Assembly: GCF_019112545.1 (NCBI RefSeq)
Contig: NW_025064881.1
Coordinates: forward strand, 380,309-444,308
Reading direction: 5' to 3'
Source: Guyanagaster necrorhizus
Lineage: Eukaryota; Basidiomycota; Agaricomycetes; Agaricales; Physalacriaceae
Length of the DNA: 64,000 nucleotides
The first letter of the stretch is position 1. Each line of letters begins with the position of its first letter. This document shows, in pieces, positions 53,693-64,000 of the stretch. The position numbers were made by a program, and so were the translations under genes. Below the pieces are notes generated by a model. That model was not told the DNA's origin, searched no databases, and saw only the letters and a list, made by a program, of their open reading frames with translations.

Positions 53693-55867
53693 TCATGAAA
53701 GCCTTTCCTCATCGATCAGTTCCAATGCCTTCTTGCTTCTAGCTTGAATTATACACCTGAACGAAGTAGGATGGCTGCAGAAGAAAGATGAAAATTCGTA
53801 TTAGGTGGGATTAGACGAAACTATCATACCTGATAGCTCCAGTCGTATGCTCTGTGTCCGGCTCGAAAGTAACGCCGTTCTCAGTATATTTTGAAATGTC
53901 AAAGACAGCTAACACCATAGCACAGGAAATGAAAATCGAGGCGTCAGCCAGCACTCTTCCTGCATCCAGAGTCAGCACAGATTATGAGGACATGCTCAGT
54001 AACAATACATACCTGAGCAAATTCTGTTATAATCATAATAAATCAAGCTATGAACTCTCGATTGTACCAGTGAAAGACCGACCGACGACCAAATCCAAAC
54101 GCCATTTTGTAGGGATCAAGTTCCGGTTCTTTGTTTTCCGTCCGAATAAATCTGCCTGGATTGAATTTGAATGGTTCGCTGTATATCGTAGAGTCATGGA
54201 GCATTTTCCTATCAATGATACACAAGCAAGGATTAGACGGGGTCTTCAACGGGGTCCACATCCTACCAGATGTTTGCAATCACCAAGGAACCCTTCGGAA
54301 TGAAATAACCGAATTGAACATCATCTTCAGTAGCGCAATGGGGAAGGCCTAGGCACCAAAACGTGGTGAAAAACTGCGGAAAAAATGCATGTGTCAATTC
54401 TGAAATTCTGACCTGCAGGTGCTACGGTGTGCCATCGGGTGACTTCGAGCACTAGTGCATTGACATACGGGAGGTGCTCTCGGTCATCGAAACGAGGTAA
54501 CCTCTCATCCCCGATCACCGCGTCGATCTTGGCTTGTGCCTTGACCTGCACCTCCGGATATAGAAGCATCGCTTTAAAAAAAGCGTAGATAGATGCGACG
54601 GTCTAAATCTATGATTTAGGTCGAGCATTGAATGAGGAAAGAGGAACTTACTGTATCAGCTCCACCTACAGAGAACGAGAGGAATTACAGAGAGTTGGAA
54701 TTAATGAATGGTTTACTGACCGGCATATAGAGTCGCTGCAAGCCATTTAATATCGAATTCTTCCTCGGCACTCACTCCACCTTCAAGTCGACTCGAGGTG
54801 AAGGAAAGACGAGCGGTTCCAGCTGCCTACACACTGTTGAGATACAGCTAGGTATAAGACAATATTCCACTAACAATTTCCTGCTTTACATAGTTATGTG
54901 GCTTTTCCACGAATTCGTTCAGTGCTGAAGCCCACTCTCGAGCGGTCCGTTTGAATCCAGCTCCAGGGAACCAGTCTGGGATGTGGATTACTAGAATATG
55001 GAGCTTCTTAGATGCAGAGAGGATGTTGGGAAGCGTCAAAACGTACGGATTGGAATAAGATTGACTAAGAAGCCGCCAGATGTCGTTGCGAGGGACAATT
55101 GGTTCACCGTTCGTTCGGCGAGCTCCACGAATGGGTCATCCTTCTCTTGGATCATGTATCCATGCGAGATTTGCAGAATTACGGCTGCAGCAGTCCTTAT
55201 TACGCTGTCAATTATCAATGGCACTTCCGACGGAGCCAGCATGACTCACTTCTGGATATGTTCAGAAAGGCTTCCAGGTGCAATGACGATCCTGTTCAGA
55301 CAACGACGCGTCTCCTGTTCCAACATCGGCAGAAATCGCTTCATGGTCGCGTTGCTGCCGAAAAGCTGATGGGCTAACCGACGGTGGTTTCGAAAACGCG
55401 CTCCGTATGGCATAAGAGCGAGAGATTCCTTCCATCCGATGAGCTCGCCGCCCATTCCGACGACCGGTCTATCTGAGTAGATAGAACTTTTTCTGTCCAG
55501 TATGTTGATAGCCATCTGAGCAGAATTTATGATGACCAGGCGCCGTCCAAGGACGGAAACCGATACTATGTCCCCTGGTGAAGCCGTGTATGAGTAAAGC
55601 CGTCGAATTTGCGATGAAGAGCATACCATATTTCTCCCCCCACTTAGCGAAGGAGAGCCATTCCTTTTCAGAGGGCATATCGAGAAGATTTCCGATCAAA
55701 GGGAGTCCTCGGGGACCAGGAGGGAACGGTGCATTGTGACGGGTTCTCCGGAAGAGGTCCCAGACAAAAATCAACCCCACAAGTACAATGAAAATCTCAG
55801 GGGGGTGGATATAACTAAGCAGTCCGGTGGGTTCCATAGCAGTTAGTGTTATAATACTAGAGTGCAC
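53693..55867 (-). pseudogene. Cytochrome P450 (copy 3), full length but damaged at the heme site
   Basis: Minus strand, same exon pattern as the intact P450: anchor and hinge (IFIVLVGLIFVWDLF, FPPGPRGLPLIGNLLD), GDIVSVSVLGRRLVIINS, PYGARFRNHRRLAHQLF, AGGADT, EVTRWHTVAP, PERFIRTENKEPELDP, RVLADASIFISCAM and the last exon ending TGA 53,695-53,693. Most frames are open. But the splice donor after FGFGRR reads GTCGG instead of GTAAG, the heme motif reads ICSG instead of ICPG, and the intron between them is long and rearranged. It is either recently inactivated or needs unusual splicing. The alternative start ATG is 55,837. Confidence 0.75.
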
Positions 55868-56379
55868 AGGTACAACTACGAGGTATATATACTTTGCCTA
55901 GACAGTTTGAATGTAACTAGAGAGAAGAAATAGAAGAACTAAAATAAGACGAAGTGTAAACACTACTAGGTCCACGGATATAAACAGGTGCGTATGGGCG
56001 TACTTGTATATAGGCGAGGTCGTACCGTCTTTATTTTAGAAGCAAACCTCAAACTATCTTCTGGCAGTATGAATGCTACTATACCCGTACCAATGTACCG
56101 CGGTAAGAACGATAAGTCCACACAATCGGCGTACGGATCTCACCTTGGTGGTTTGAGAGGATGGCTTGAGCGGGGCCATTTGAGGGCAATCCATACATCC
56201 ACAAGCAGGCTGATGATTTCATTCCATACGTTTTCCCATTGCCATGAAGAGGAAGGGCCAGAAAAATATCGATGTAGATGGCTCTGAGCGGATATGATCG
56301 GTACCCGCGCGATATAAACGCACGAAGTTGGAGCAGAGGTGCCGACAAGTAATAACATACGTCACTGGCGAAACTGCTC
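55868..56379. other. Intergenic with copy 1 of a duplicated segment
   Basis: 56,101-56,287 is duplicated at 57,248-57,436 (CCATTGCCATGAAGAGGAAG, ACATCCACAAGCAGGCTG and other blocks). No protein family recognised. Confidence 0.5.
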
Positions 56380-57190
56380 CAAGGGTCTTGAATGGGGTCC
56401 ACATCGTTTGAGATGACCAAGGATGCCTTCGGAATGAAATAATCGAATTGAACAGATAGATGCGACGGTCTGAATCAATGATCAGGTCGAACATTGAATG
56501 ATGAAAGAGGAGCCTACGGTGTCAGCCCCACCTAAAGAAAACGGGAGGAATTATATAGAGTCGCTGCAAGCCATCCTCTGCACTCACTCCACCTTCAAGT
56601 TGACTCGAGGTGAAAGAAAGACGAGACGTTCCACCTGCCTGTACATTGCTGAGAGAAAACGATACTCTACTAACCATTTCCTGCTTTACATAGTTGTGAC
56701 TTTTTCCACGAAATCGCTCAGTGTTGAAGCCCCCCCACTTCTAAGCAGCAGCAGCGCGCTAGAATCCAGCACCCGAGATCCATTCTGGGATATAGCGTAC
56801 TAAAATATCGTGCATCGAATTGAACCATGAGTCTAAGGACCTAGTAGCACGGATTGAAATAACGTTGACCATGAAGCCACCGGCTGGCTGGGAGCAGTTG
56901 AACGATCCGATCCATACACAGCTTCCTCGGTCAACTTCACAAACGGGTCATTTCTTTTCTTGAATCCTATATCCACGCGAAATATACACATCAAACCTCT
57001 GTCAATAGACCAGCGAAGGGGGGGGAAAAAAAAAACTCACTTCCTCACTTCCAGATATGCTCAGAAAGGTCAGACTCATTAGGTTCAAAACGGCGATGCG
57101 ATGCGTCTCCAGCTCCAATATCTGCATGCTTGCTGCCCCCGACTATCTGACGCGCTAGTCGAAATCGAGCACAAGCATAAGACCGGACAA
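56380..57190 (-). pseudogene. Cytochrome P450 relic (copy 4)
   Basis: Broken minus-strand pieces of the same P450 family: a block equivalent to ARRSFTLSQLERGVDADEE is visible near 56,580-56,640 (SRLSFTSSQLEGGVSAED), and ARFRLARQ plus SDLSEHIW near 57,050-57,180 match the YGARFR...LSKHIRK exon. The membrane anchor, I-helix and heme exons are absent or unrecognisable. Dead. Confidence 0.55.
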
Positions 57191-58076
57191 GTTCCGCAAG
57201 GCGAGGGAGGTCGGACCATCGTTACCAAAGCCTCAAGCAGTAAGAATGCTACTACTAAGAACGCAAGTCCACGCAGTCGGCGCGCAGATCTTTCCTTGGT
57301 GGTTTGAAAGCATGACTTGAGTAGGGCAATTCATATACATCCACAAGCAGGCTGGTTGATTTCCTTCCATGCATTTACCCATTGCCATGAAGAGGAAGGC
57401 CCAGAAAAATATCGGTCATAGAAGGCTCTGAGCGATGATCCATGTATTGGGGATACAATGCCCATTTACATACACGGACTTGGCCCAACGACGAACACTA
57501 CAAAGCCGAGTGACTTACCCCACGACTTCCAAGGAGACATACAGCACTAACAAAAAGTTTGCATTTATTTTACTCTCCACGGTGACTAAAACCCCAAAAC
57601 TACACAAGACATGATTTGACTTGACTACGTTTGCATGCATCATTGATTGAAAATGGACGGAGAAAAAGGAAGGGAAAGCAATCTATAGGTATTGGAAACC
57701 TGCGACTAAACTATAAAAAAAAAAAGACAGCAAAATGCAAGTAAGGACTGAGAGAGAGAAAAAAAAAAGGGGGGGGGGGCGCAAGAAAAAAAGACTCCAG
57801 CGACCAACGAACAAAAATTGGTATAGATAGGTGCAATGATTGGTTCCTGTATCCGCAGGGAATAGAGTTGTATAAAGCAAGGGAATGTGGCTGGTGGACC
57901 GACCGAGCGCAAATGAATAATAGTCCTCCGAAAGACAAGTGCATAGGATAATGGATGGGTCTCGAGAGATGCATACAAATTCGGTTCAACTTTTTTTTTG
58001 CAGAAATAATAGCCCTATGGAAAACGTCGACAAAAATAGATAAAACGAGAAACGATGGAGAACCGCCCGCGGTCTA
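57191..58076. other. Intergenic with duplicated segment and homopolymer runs
   Basis: Holds copy 2 of the segment (57,248-57,436). At 57,714-57,790 there are runs of A and a run of about ten G, probably 3'-flanking low-complexity DNA of the kinase gene. Confidence 0.5.
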
Positions 58077-61000
58077 TTATTGGGATTGCGGTTGACGAGG
58101 AGACGAGAACAGCGAGAACACCCTCTCTGCGTTTTCCTTGTACTTCTTTAGCTTTTTGGTCTTCTTCTCTGGGCCGTCAGACCTCGTAGCCTCCGACGCA
58201 CTGTGCGGATCCGGATTACCCGAATCAGCACCATTGACCGATTGGTCCGAGAGGCTCTGGTTACCGACAGACGTCGCTGACTCCTTCGACTTCAAAGAAT
58301 GCGAGCCAACCATAGAGCTCGACATCGACGGCGACGGCGTCAGCAACCCCGCACTCGACGATGCAGTCAGAGTAGCAGAAGCTGATGGGTTCAACGACTT
58401 GCCAGACTTGCTGGAATACGACGAAGGTGGAGACTTGGGTCGCAGGAACTGCCGAGGGTGTTTACGGAACGTCAAACCCTGGTTTCTTCCTCTCCGCTGT
58501 GTCGGGCTGGGCGATTCGACAGTGGTACTGGTATCCGTCGAGGCTTTCGATACGCCAGAGAAGGACCTCCCCACGGAACGATGCGACGGCGTTGATGCCT
58601 TGCGGAACACCGCCAACCTGTATCGATCCACAACTCCCCGAGCAAAGTAACTCGTGCCCTTCGTCCCATTCCGGTCCTCGCCATCTCCCGCTTCGACAAA
58701 GTCCCAATCATCATCCTCATCATCATCGAATCTGTCCGTGGTCGTGTCTTCGTCGCCACCATCGGAAAGGTACCGGTCCAGAGCGGCCACACCTGACTTT
58801 TCTCTTCGGGGAGCACGCGAGACGCGACTGTTCGGCTTTGGTGCCGGCTTTGAAGCTGGCGCGAGCTTGACCTTGACGTCCTTCTCGGCGTCCAATTCTT
58901 TGCTCTTCCGGGCTTTGGCGTCTGGCGGTTGAGGTGTTGGCTCGGGGGTAGGTTCCACACTTTCTTCTGGACGCGGTGGCGAGGGTCCTACAGGCGATTG
59001 AGGTAGAGGAGGAAGCATCGAGACGTCCGTATCATCCGGTGCTAATACCATCGGACGAGCCTCTGGTGTTTTTGGTTCTCCGAGATCCGCCTCTGTCTCA
59101 TCAAATACCATTTCCGTCTCAGGCTTGGGCGTCTCAGGCTCAAGAGCAGGCTCAAGAACAGGAAGAACCTCTTCTGGCACCAACTCCTCTTCGTCCGTCT
59201 CGCTCTCACTGCTAGACACCTCCACTTCATCGCCCTCATCGTCGATGACAACAGAGTGCCGGCCTTTGAACGAATATCCATCAAAGACGTCGACGGAATC
59301 ATCTTCGGGCTGCGAATGCGGTGCTATCGACGAGCTGCGTGATTGCGATGGAGTAGTAGTGGTCTCCTCTCCATCTGTTCGATCCGTGTCCGTCTGCTCG
59401 TGTTCTTGATCATCATCAGTCTGCTCGTTCTCGTTGAATTCATCAAGAACAGGCTCCATGTCAAGGAAGGTGTCATCAAAGTTCTGCGTATCACTAGCAT
59501 TCAAGGGGTCGATGGGAGGAATGTACGGGGCTGTGAACAAGCAAGTCAGCCGAGAGGTCAACGTCCAAGAGAAACGAACGAACGTATATAGCGCTTGTAA
59601 TACACATGAGACCAATCTCTGTCATGATGAATTAAGCGCCTCGCCCATTAATAGAAGAAGCAATCAAACCCACATCATCGAGAAGTAAGGATGCCGCTTT
59701 ATCCGAGGCTCACAGATACGAAGCCCAGGATTGCGTTGCAAGAGCTGTACGTTCTCATGAGCATGAAAAAGAAGCCTCAAATGCATATAACTGACACCGC
59801 GAATCAAACTCTTCGTGTCTTGATCGATTGCCCTGTCATCAGGGAAATGAAGGTCATCTTGCAACACTCGCACATACATGTCGGCATGGTTGTTCGCCCA
59901 GAAAGGTGTCTACGCATTCACGACTCAGGAACCGTTTCGCACGAGAGGACCAAGAATACTCACAATACCAGTCAACATTTCGTATAACATCGTTCCGAAG
60001 CTCCACCAGTCAATCTCATAGCTGTAGGCTAAGCCTTGAATGACCTCAGGAGCAAGATATTCCGCTGTCCCACAGAATGTGGCGGTACTATCGTTCTGTC
60101 CTACCGACGGACCAGGCCATCCAGCAGCAAGTTCGCCACCCTTCTCCGTCTTCATCCATGGAGGAGTCGGTGGCTGTGACGGCCCGGAAGAAGCAGAGTA
60201 AAATTCGCCACGCGAGCCGGAAGGCGTAGGAGGCGCGGTTGCAGCAGCGGAATGCCTCGGGAACTCTTTCGAGAGGCCAAAGTCAGTGAGGACAATATGC
60301 CCATCAGAGCCAATAAGGATATTCTCAGGCTTGAGATCACGGTAGATAATTCCTGCTGCGTGTAGACCTTCAACGCCCTCCACAATTTCGGCAGCGTAGA
60401 ACCGAGCACGATCTCGACCTAGTCGACCCCATCGCGCTAATTGAGTAGCCAGATCACCACCAGGGTGGAAGTCCTTAGCAGGAGATTTAAAAAGCGATCA
60501 AAAACGACAACAGTTAATACTCACCATGACCAAGAAAAGGTTCTCTTTATCATGGAAACTCCACCACAATTTGACCACAAAGGGGTCTTTCGCTTCGGCA
60601 GCCATTTTCTTCAAGACGGCCTGTTCTGTAAGCGTATGCTGCAGCTCCTGATGGGCCAGCACGTGGCGTTTCGTGATCGCCTTCAAGGCATATAAGTCCT
60701 GCGTCGACTTGTGTCTCACAAGGAGCACCTTCCCAGCACATCCTTTCCCAAGAACCCGCATCATCTCAAAGTCATCAATAATAACCTTCCTCTGTGACTT
60801 TTTCTTCAGCGCGGGATCGATAGACATGGATCGCTTCTTTCGCATACGTCGACGACTGTTACTCTCTTCCTTCGCCGACGCGGAAGACTCGTCGTCCCCC
60901 GTTTCTGTCTGAGAAAAAGTGCCGTCTTGGTTCGATGTCGACGACGTAAATGTTCGAACAAGGCGTCTCGACTTGTCGGGGTCTGCGGAACGTGAACGGG

Positions 61001-62405
61001 GTATTCGATTAGTGGAACCCTCTAATACAGGAGTTTTCTGGGCATCTTCCTCAGAGGGACAGGGTGTCTCTATTTCCGTGGTCACCAGTTGCTTCTCATT
61101 CGGAGTAGCAGATGGCTCGACGGATGGTACAGCCAATGTCGTAACGTCATTCTCGACGGGTGCATCATCCTTGCGCTCCGGACTTTTCTCTTCAGATGTC
61201 ACACCACCTTCGTCGCCTACAGTCTCGTGGTCGGCGTCCTGCGTCGGAAGCTTCTCATCGTGTATGCTTCCATTTTCTATAGGGTCCTCCGAGTCACGAA
61301 TACTTGGCATGGTATTTTCCTTATCCTTCGTCAACCCCACGTGAGCAGCAAGATCAGACCTAACATGCTTGATGGCTCGCTCCACACGCACACTCTCCAG
61401 GTCATCCGTGCGAACGCGGACGAAACGCTTCCACACGCGTGCCTGGCGCAGCGAAGGGGTGTTTGAAATGGTCGTGAGGTAAGCTGCGACAGCTGTACTG
61501 TTGACTGTAGTAGGAAGAGTGGCGTTGATGGCGCTTGGTGTAAACGACAGAAACGGGTCGTTTTTCTCGTTTGAGGGGGAAGCGACAGGAGAGGCGATAA
61601 TTGAACTAGCGTTATTGGAACGCCGGATTGAGTTGTTCCGACCACCTTTGCCGGCGGTGGGGGAAGTAAGGCGGGAAAGGGTATTAAGGAATGTTGATTT
61701 ACGTTTGGGCGCTACTGCAGCAGCAGCGTCGATAGGAAGTATGGGGAGTTTAGCTCCGGGTAACGATTCGCGGAGCTTGCTGTCGAGCTCAACGATCTCC
61801 ATGGCCGTTCGGGTGAGAGTGATGTTGTGAGTGGGAGCTGCGAGAGAAAAGACCGTCAGTATGCGTGCAGGCGTCCGTCTTTAAGAGGGGAGAGAATCAT
61901 GCGAATGAAGGCAGGCAGTGTTGGAAACGCTGCAGCAGGCGACAATGAAAGAGACTGACTCACTCTTTATGTAAAGACTGTATGAACGAGCATCGTGCGG
62001 CGATTCAGCAACACTGACGCTCCAAGGGCCGTCCTGGGCGTCGATTCGAACTGGAGCTCGTCGATTTGGAGGAAGATCATTCGCGGCCAGCATCGTGTTG
62101 GTCGAGACGGGATCGGTGTTGTCTTCAGGGGCGGTGGCTGCTGCCAAGCCGGTCGGCGGATCGAGTGAGTCGGTGGATGTGGCAGGAGGTCGTCCTGCAA
62201 TGTGGGTTTTGCCAGCGCCGCTGCTCCTGATGCTGTCGACGCTCCGTCGTGTGAAGGTGTGGTGATGGCCGAGCTCGTCAGCTGTGATGGTGTGAACGTT
62301 GGCGTCCCTGTATAGCTGGCCGAATCCAAGAACGGTACTGAATTTCCTCTTCGACGCCGGCTCGTCTGCCTTTGAAGGTGCTCTTCGGCGATATATCTGC
62401 GGCAT
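58077..62405 (-). CDS. PX-domain and AGC-type serine/threonine kinase
   Basis: Seven exons (62,405-61,964; 61,837-60,525; 60,473-59,964; 59,909-59,796; 59,744-59,674; a 35-nt exon; 59,530-58,077) join to 1,312 residues. A PX-like lipid-binding region begins at about 125 (PWSVSVAESPHD, SYSLYIKTPTHNITL, TAMEIVELDSKLRE). The kinase domain starts near 500: GKGCAGKV, ALKAI (ATP lysine), YRDLKPEN, TDFGLSKEF, TFCGTAEYLAPEV, and FWANNHADMYVRVL. Between DFG and the T-loop there is an extra proline/serine-rich stretch of about 55 residues. The tail of about 480 residues carries FDGYSFKGRHS, then acidic and serine-rich sequence. AGC kinases of the S6K/Sch9/Ypk group control growth and stress responses; the PX part suggests recruitment to phosphoinositide membranes. 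Substrates unknown. Confidence 0.85.
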
Positions 62406-64000
62406 ACAATGACGCTGTCTAGGCTACCCTTGACTCCAACGACCAATGTCGACAGTAGGGTCACCGTTATCTGTGAAATGGGAATATCGAGTAGGGAATG
62501 GGGTATTCAGTCCTGTTGGAGGACGAGGAATAGGATAAGATTGGGGGGGTGGGGGGCGAGCCGCAAGAAAGGTGAACGCCACGAGTTGGCCTCGAGGCTA
62601 CAGAAGATCACTGCGGCTTCAGTCGAACCTGAGTGCCGTGGTCGTTGAGTATCACGGTGACGACGACGGCGGCTGGTACTGAGCAAGATGATGGCAAGAA
62701 ATAAAAATGAATGTCGGGGCGCGATGATAAATGAGCAGGGATAAAGTTAGGGAAAGGGCAGGACTGTTGCCTACCTTTTTCGGACATTTTCCTACGCCTC
62801 AAAACGTAATTTATGAAAATAACTCGCCAATCCAGAAAAAAAGTTTATTCCTGTGCGCGAAGACCATCATGAAGATGATCAGCACGTCACAATTTTATCT
62901 TAGTGCCATCTCTCAGCAGGTTCTTTCACTGGAAGATAAGAGCACGACCGCCCAAAAGGCATCCAACTCGATCCTTTCACCCCCGAAAACGAGATAACGG
63001 CACACCGTGACTGCGCAATGTCCCGAGCAAAGTTTACCATGTGTAAAGCAAAGACAAACGAACATGACCAACAACCTCAGCTGATGATTCTAAACAAGAA
63101 GCCCGACCTGAATTCACGATTGACGCCCCATCTGAAGAGGACGACCGATGTGGATTCTTGCGGACATGCAGGTAAGCCCTGGCTATGTATATGAGAGCAG
63201 TGGAAACCACAGAGAAGCCAAGTCGGATGATGGAGCGTTGGAGTTGCTAGCCTCGTGAAGCACCCTAGCTTAAATTAGCCGACGTCAACAACAGAGCTCT
63301 CTACCGCCCTACCGAAGAAACCAACGAGTGTTCCAGCGAGAAGAGATAGAATGCAGAGTGCATATCGTTTTGGGTGAACTGACAGCCCTTCGCTGCACCA
63401 AGAAGAGCGGGGCCGACCTTCAATACCAGGCATCGAGACCATGATAGCGCCGCTCTTCGCTTCTGTTGGATGTTGTCTTGGAGATCAAAGTTTGCGTACT
63501 GGGAGTTCCGGGCGGCCCCAAATCCTCTCCAAGGTTAGTTATCCCTTGGACCTTAACGGTCAATGAAATTCTAACAAATCTGTCCGAGAGTGCAATGTCA
63601 TATCAGGCATGTTCATATGACAATGAGCGGCTATGCCATTTCACACGCGCACACGTGGACGTGCTCTTGTTTAGACCTAAACCTAGACCACAGCGTAAGC
63701 AGGAGATCATCTACGGCTGACGAGATGGTCTACAAGGATGACCAAGAGAGCGATGAGGGCCGAGGAATCCGACTCGAGTGTGAGTTTTGTGAACATGTCT
63801 TTATATAAAGGCTCGAATCGCTATTTAAGGTGGAGGATGGCGACAACTCAGATCTTGACAGCGGGGACGCCGAGTCCGAGAATGATGAAAGACTTCTGAA
63901 ATAGACTGTAATATAGCCCAATTGACGCGCCCGAGTAGATTTTGCTTCTGTTGAAGCACGTTACTTCCTCCACCCAACGCGTATTGAATGCGACATTTAA
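62406..64000. other. Upstream region of the kinase gene and unresolved sequence
   Basis: The first few hundred bases are probably the kinase promoter and leader. A plus-strand start at 63,466 (LEIKVCVLGVPG, followed by a GT...AG-like intron) looks a little like a small-GTPase P-loop but lacks the G-K-S/T. No confident gene. Confidence 0.4.

Noticed and set aside
58138..59615. Long plus-strand frames opposite the kinase tail
   Set aside because: They are reverse-complement shadows of the serine/acidic-rich coding exon.
63466..63720. Start of a small GTPase gene (LEIKVCVLGVPGGPKS)
   Set aside because: The P-loop lacks the G-K-S/T motif, and no following GTPase motifs were found on the downstream sequence.

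Overview
The window looks like a piece of a filamentous basidiomycete (Agaricomycete-type) genome. The protein-coding genes carry many short introns of about 45-70 bp with GT...AG ends, the proteins belong to fungal families (P450 monooxygenases, SNG1/DUF3533 membrane protein, agaricomycete multi-pass membrane proteins, a PX plus AGC kinase), and the transposons are fungal Copia and chromodomain Gypsy elements. The species cannot be named from sequence alone.

Layout. Positions 1-22,867 are a four-level nest of mobile elements. A Copia element (LTRs 71-278 and 22,710-22,867, plus strand) is interrupted by an unidentified CTAG-rich sequence. That sequence is interrupted by an old Gypsy chromovirus (2,533-18,838, minus strand, 5-bp target duplication GTTTT), which is interrupted by a young, nearly intact Gypsy chromovirus (6,341-14,527, minus strand, target duplication ATAGC). 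Everything except the young element is almost stripped of CpG and broken mainly by TGA codons, as expected of a methylation/deamination or RIP-like process. The Copia element sits in the first of two diverged tandem host repeats (1-70 plus 22,868-23,670, and 23,671-about 24,490), each carrying a tRNA-like sequence.

From 24.8 to 41 kb the window is genic: an RRM-like protein with a likely mitochondrial presequence, a multi-pass membrane protein, a 2-Cys peroxiredoxin, an intact P450, an SNG1-type transporter and a secreted alpha/beta hydrolase. From 42 to 57 kb is a decaying metabolic region: two broken copies and one relic of the same P450 family, pieces of an epimerase-type reductase, an AlkB-like dioxygenase and another 2OG oxygenase, and a chimera joining a P450 membrane anchor to a xanthine-dioxygenase-like domain. 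Inside it, 48.6-51.0 kb is CpG-free yet carries a readable multi-pass membrane protein gene. From 58.1 to 62.4 kb lies a large PX plus AGC-kinase gene; the last 1.6 kb shows no clear gene. There are two assembly gaps (14,009-14,403 and 49,557-49,881).

The most interesting system is the young Gypsy element. It has three ORFs: an unrecognised membrane-anchored ORF0, gag and chromodomain pol. They are joined by a TGA-7nt-ATG step (ORF0 to gag) and an ATGA overlap (gag to pol). A perfect 13-nt complementarity between the predicted mRNA 5' end in the LTR and the primer-binding position points to Tf1-like self-priming. The ORF0 amino end, the TGA-7nt-ATG spacing and the complementarity can also be recognised in the older relative.
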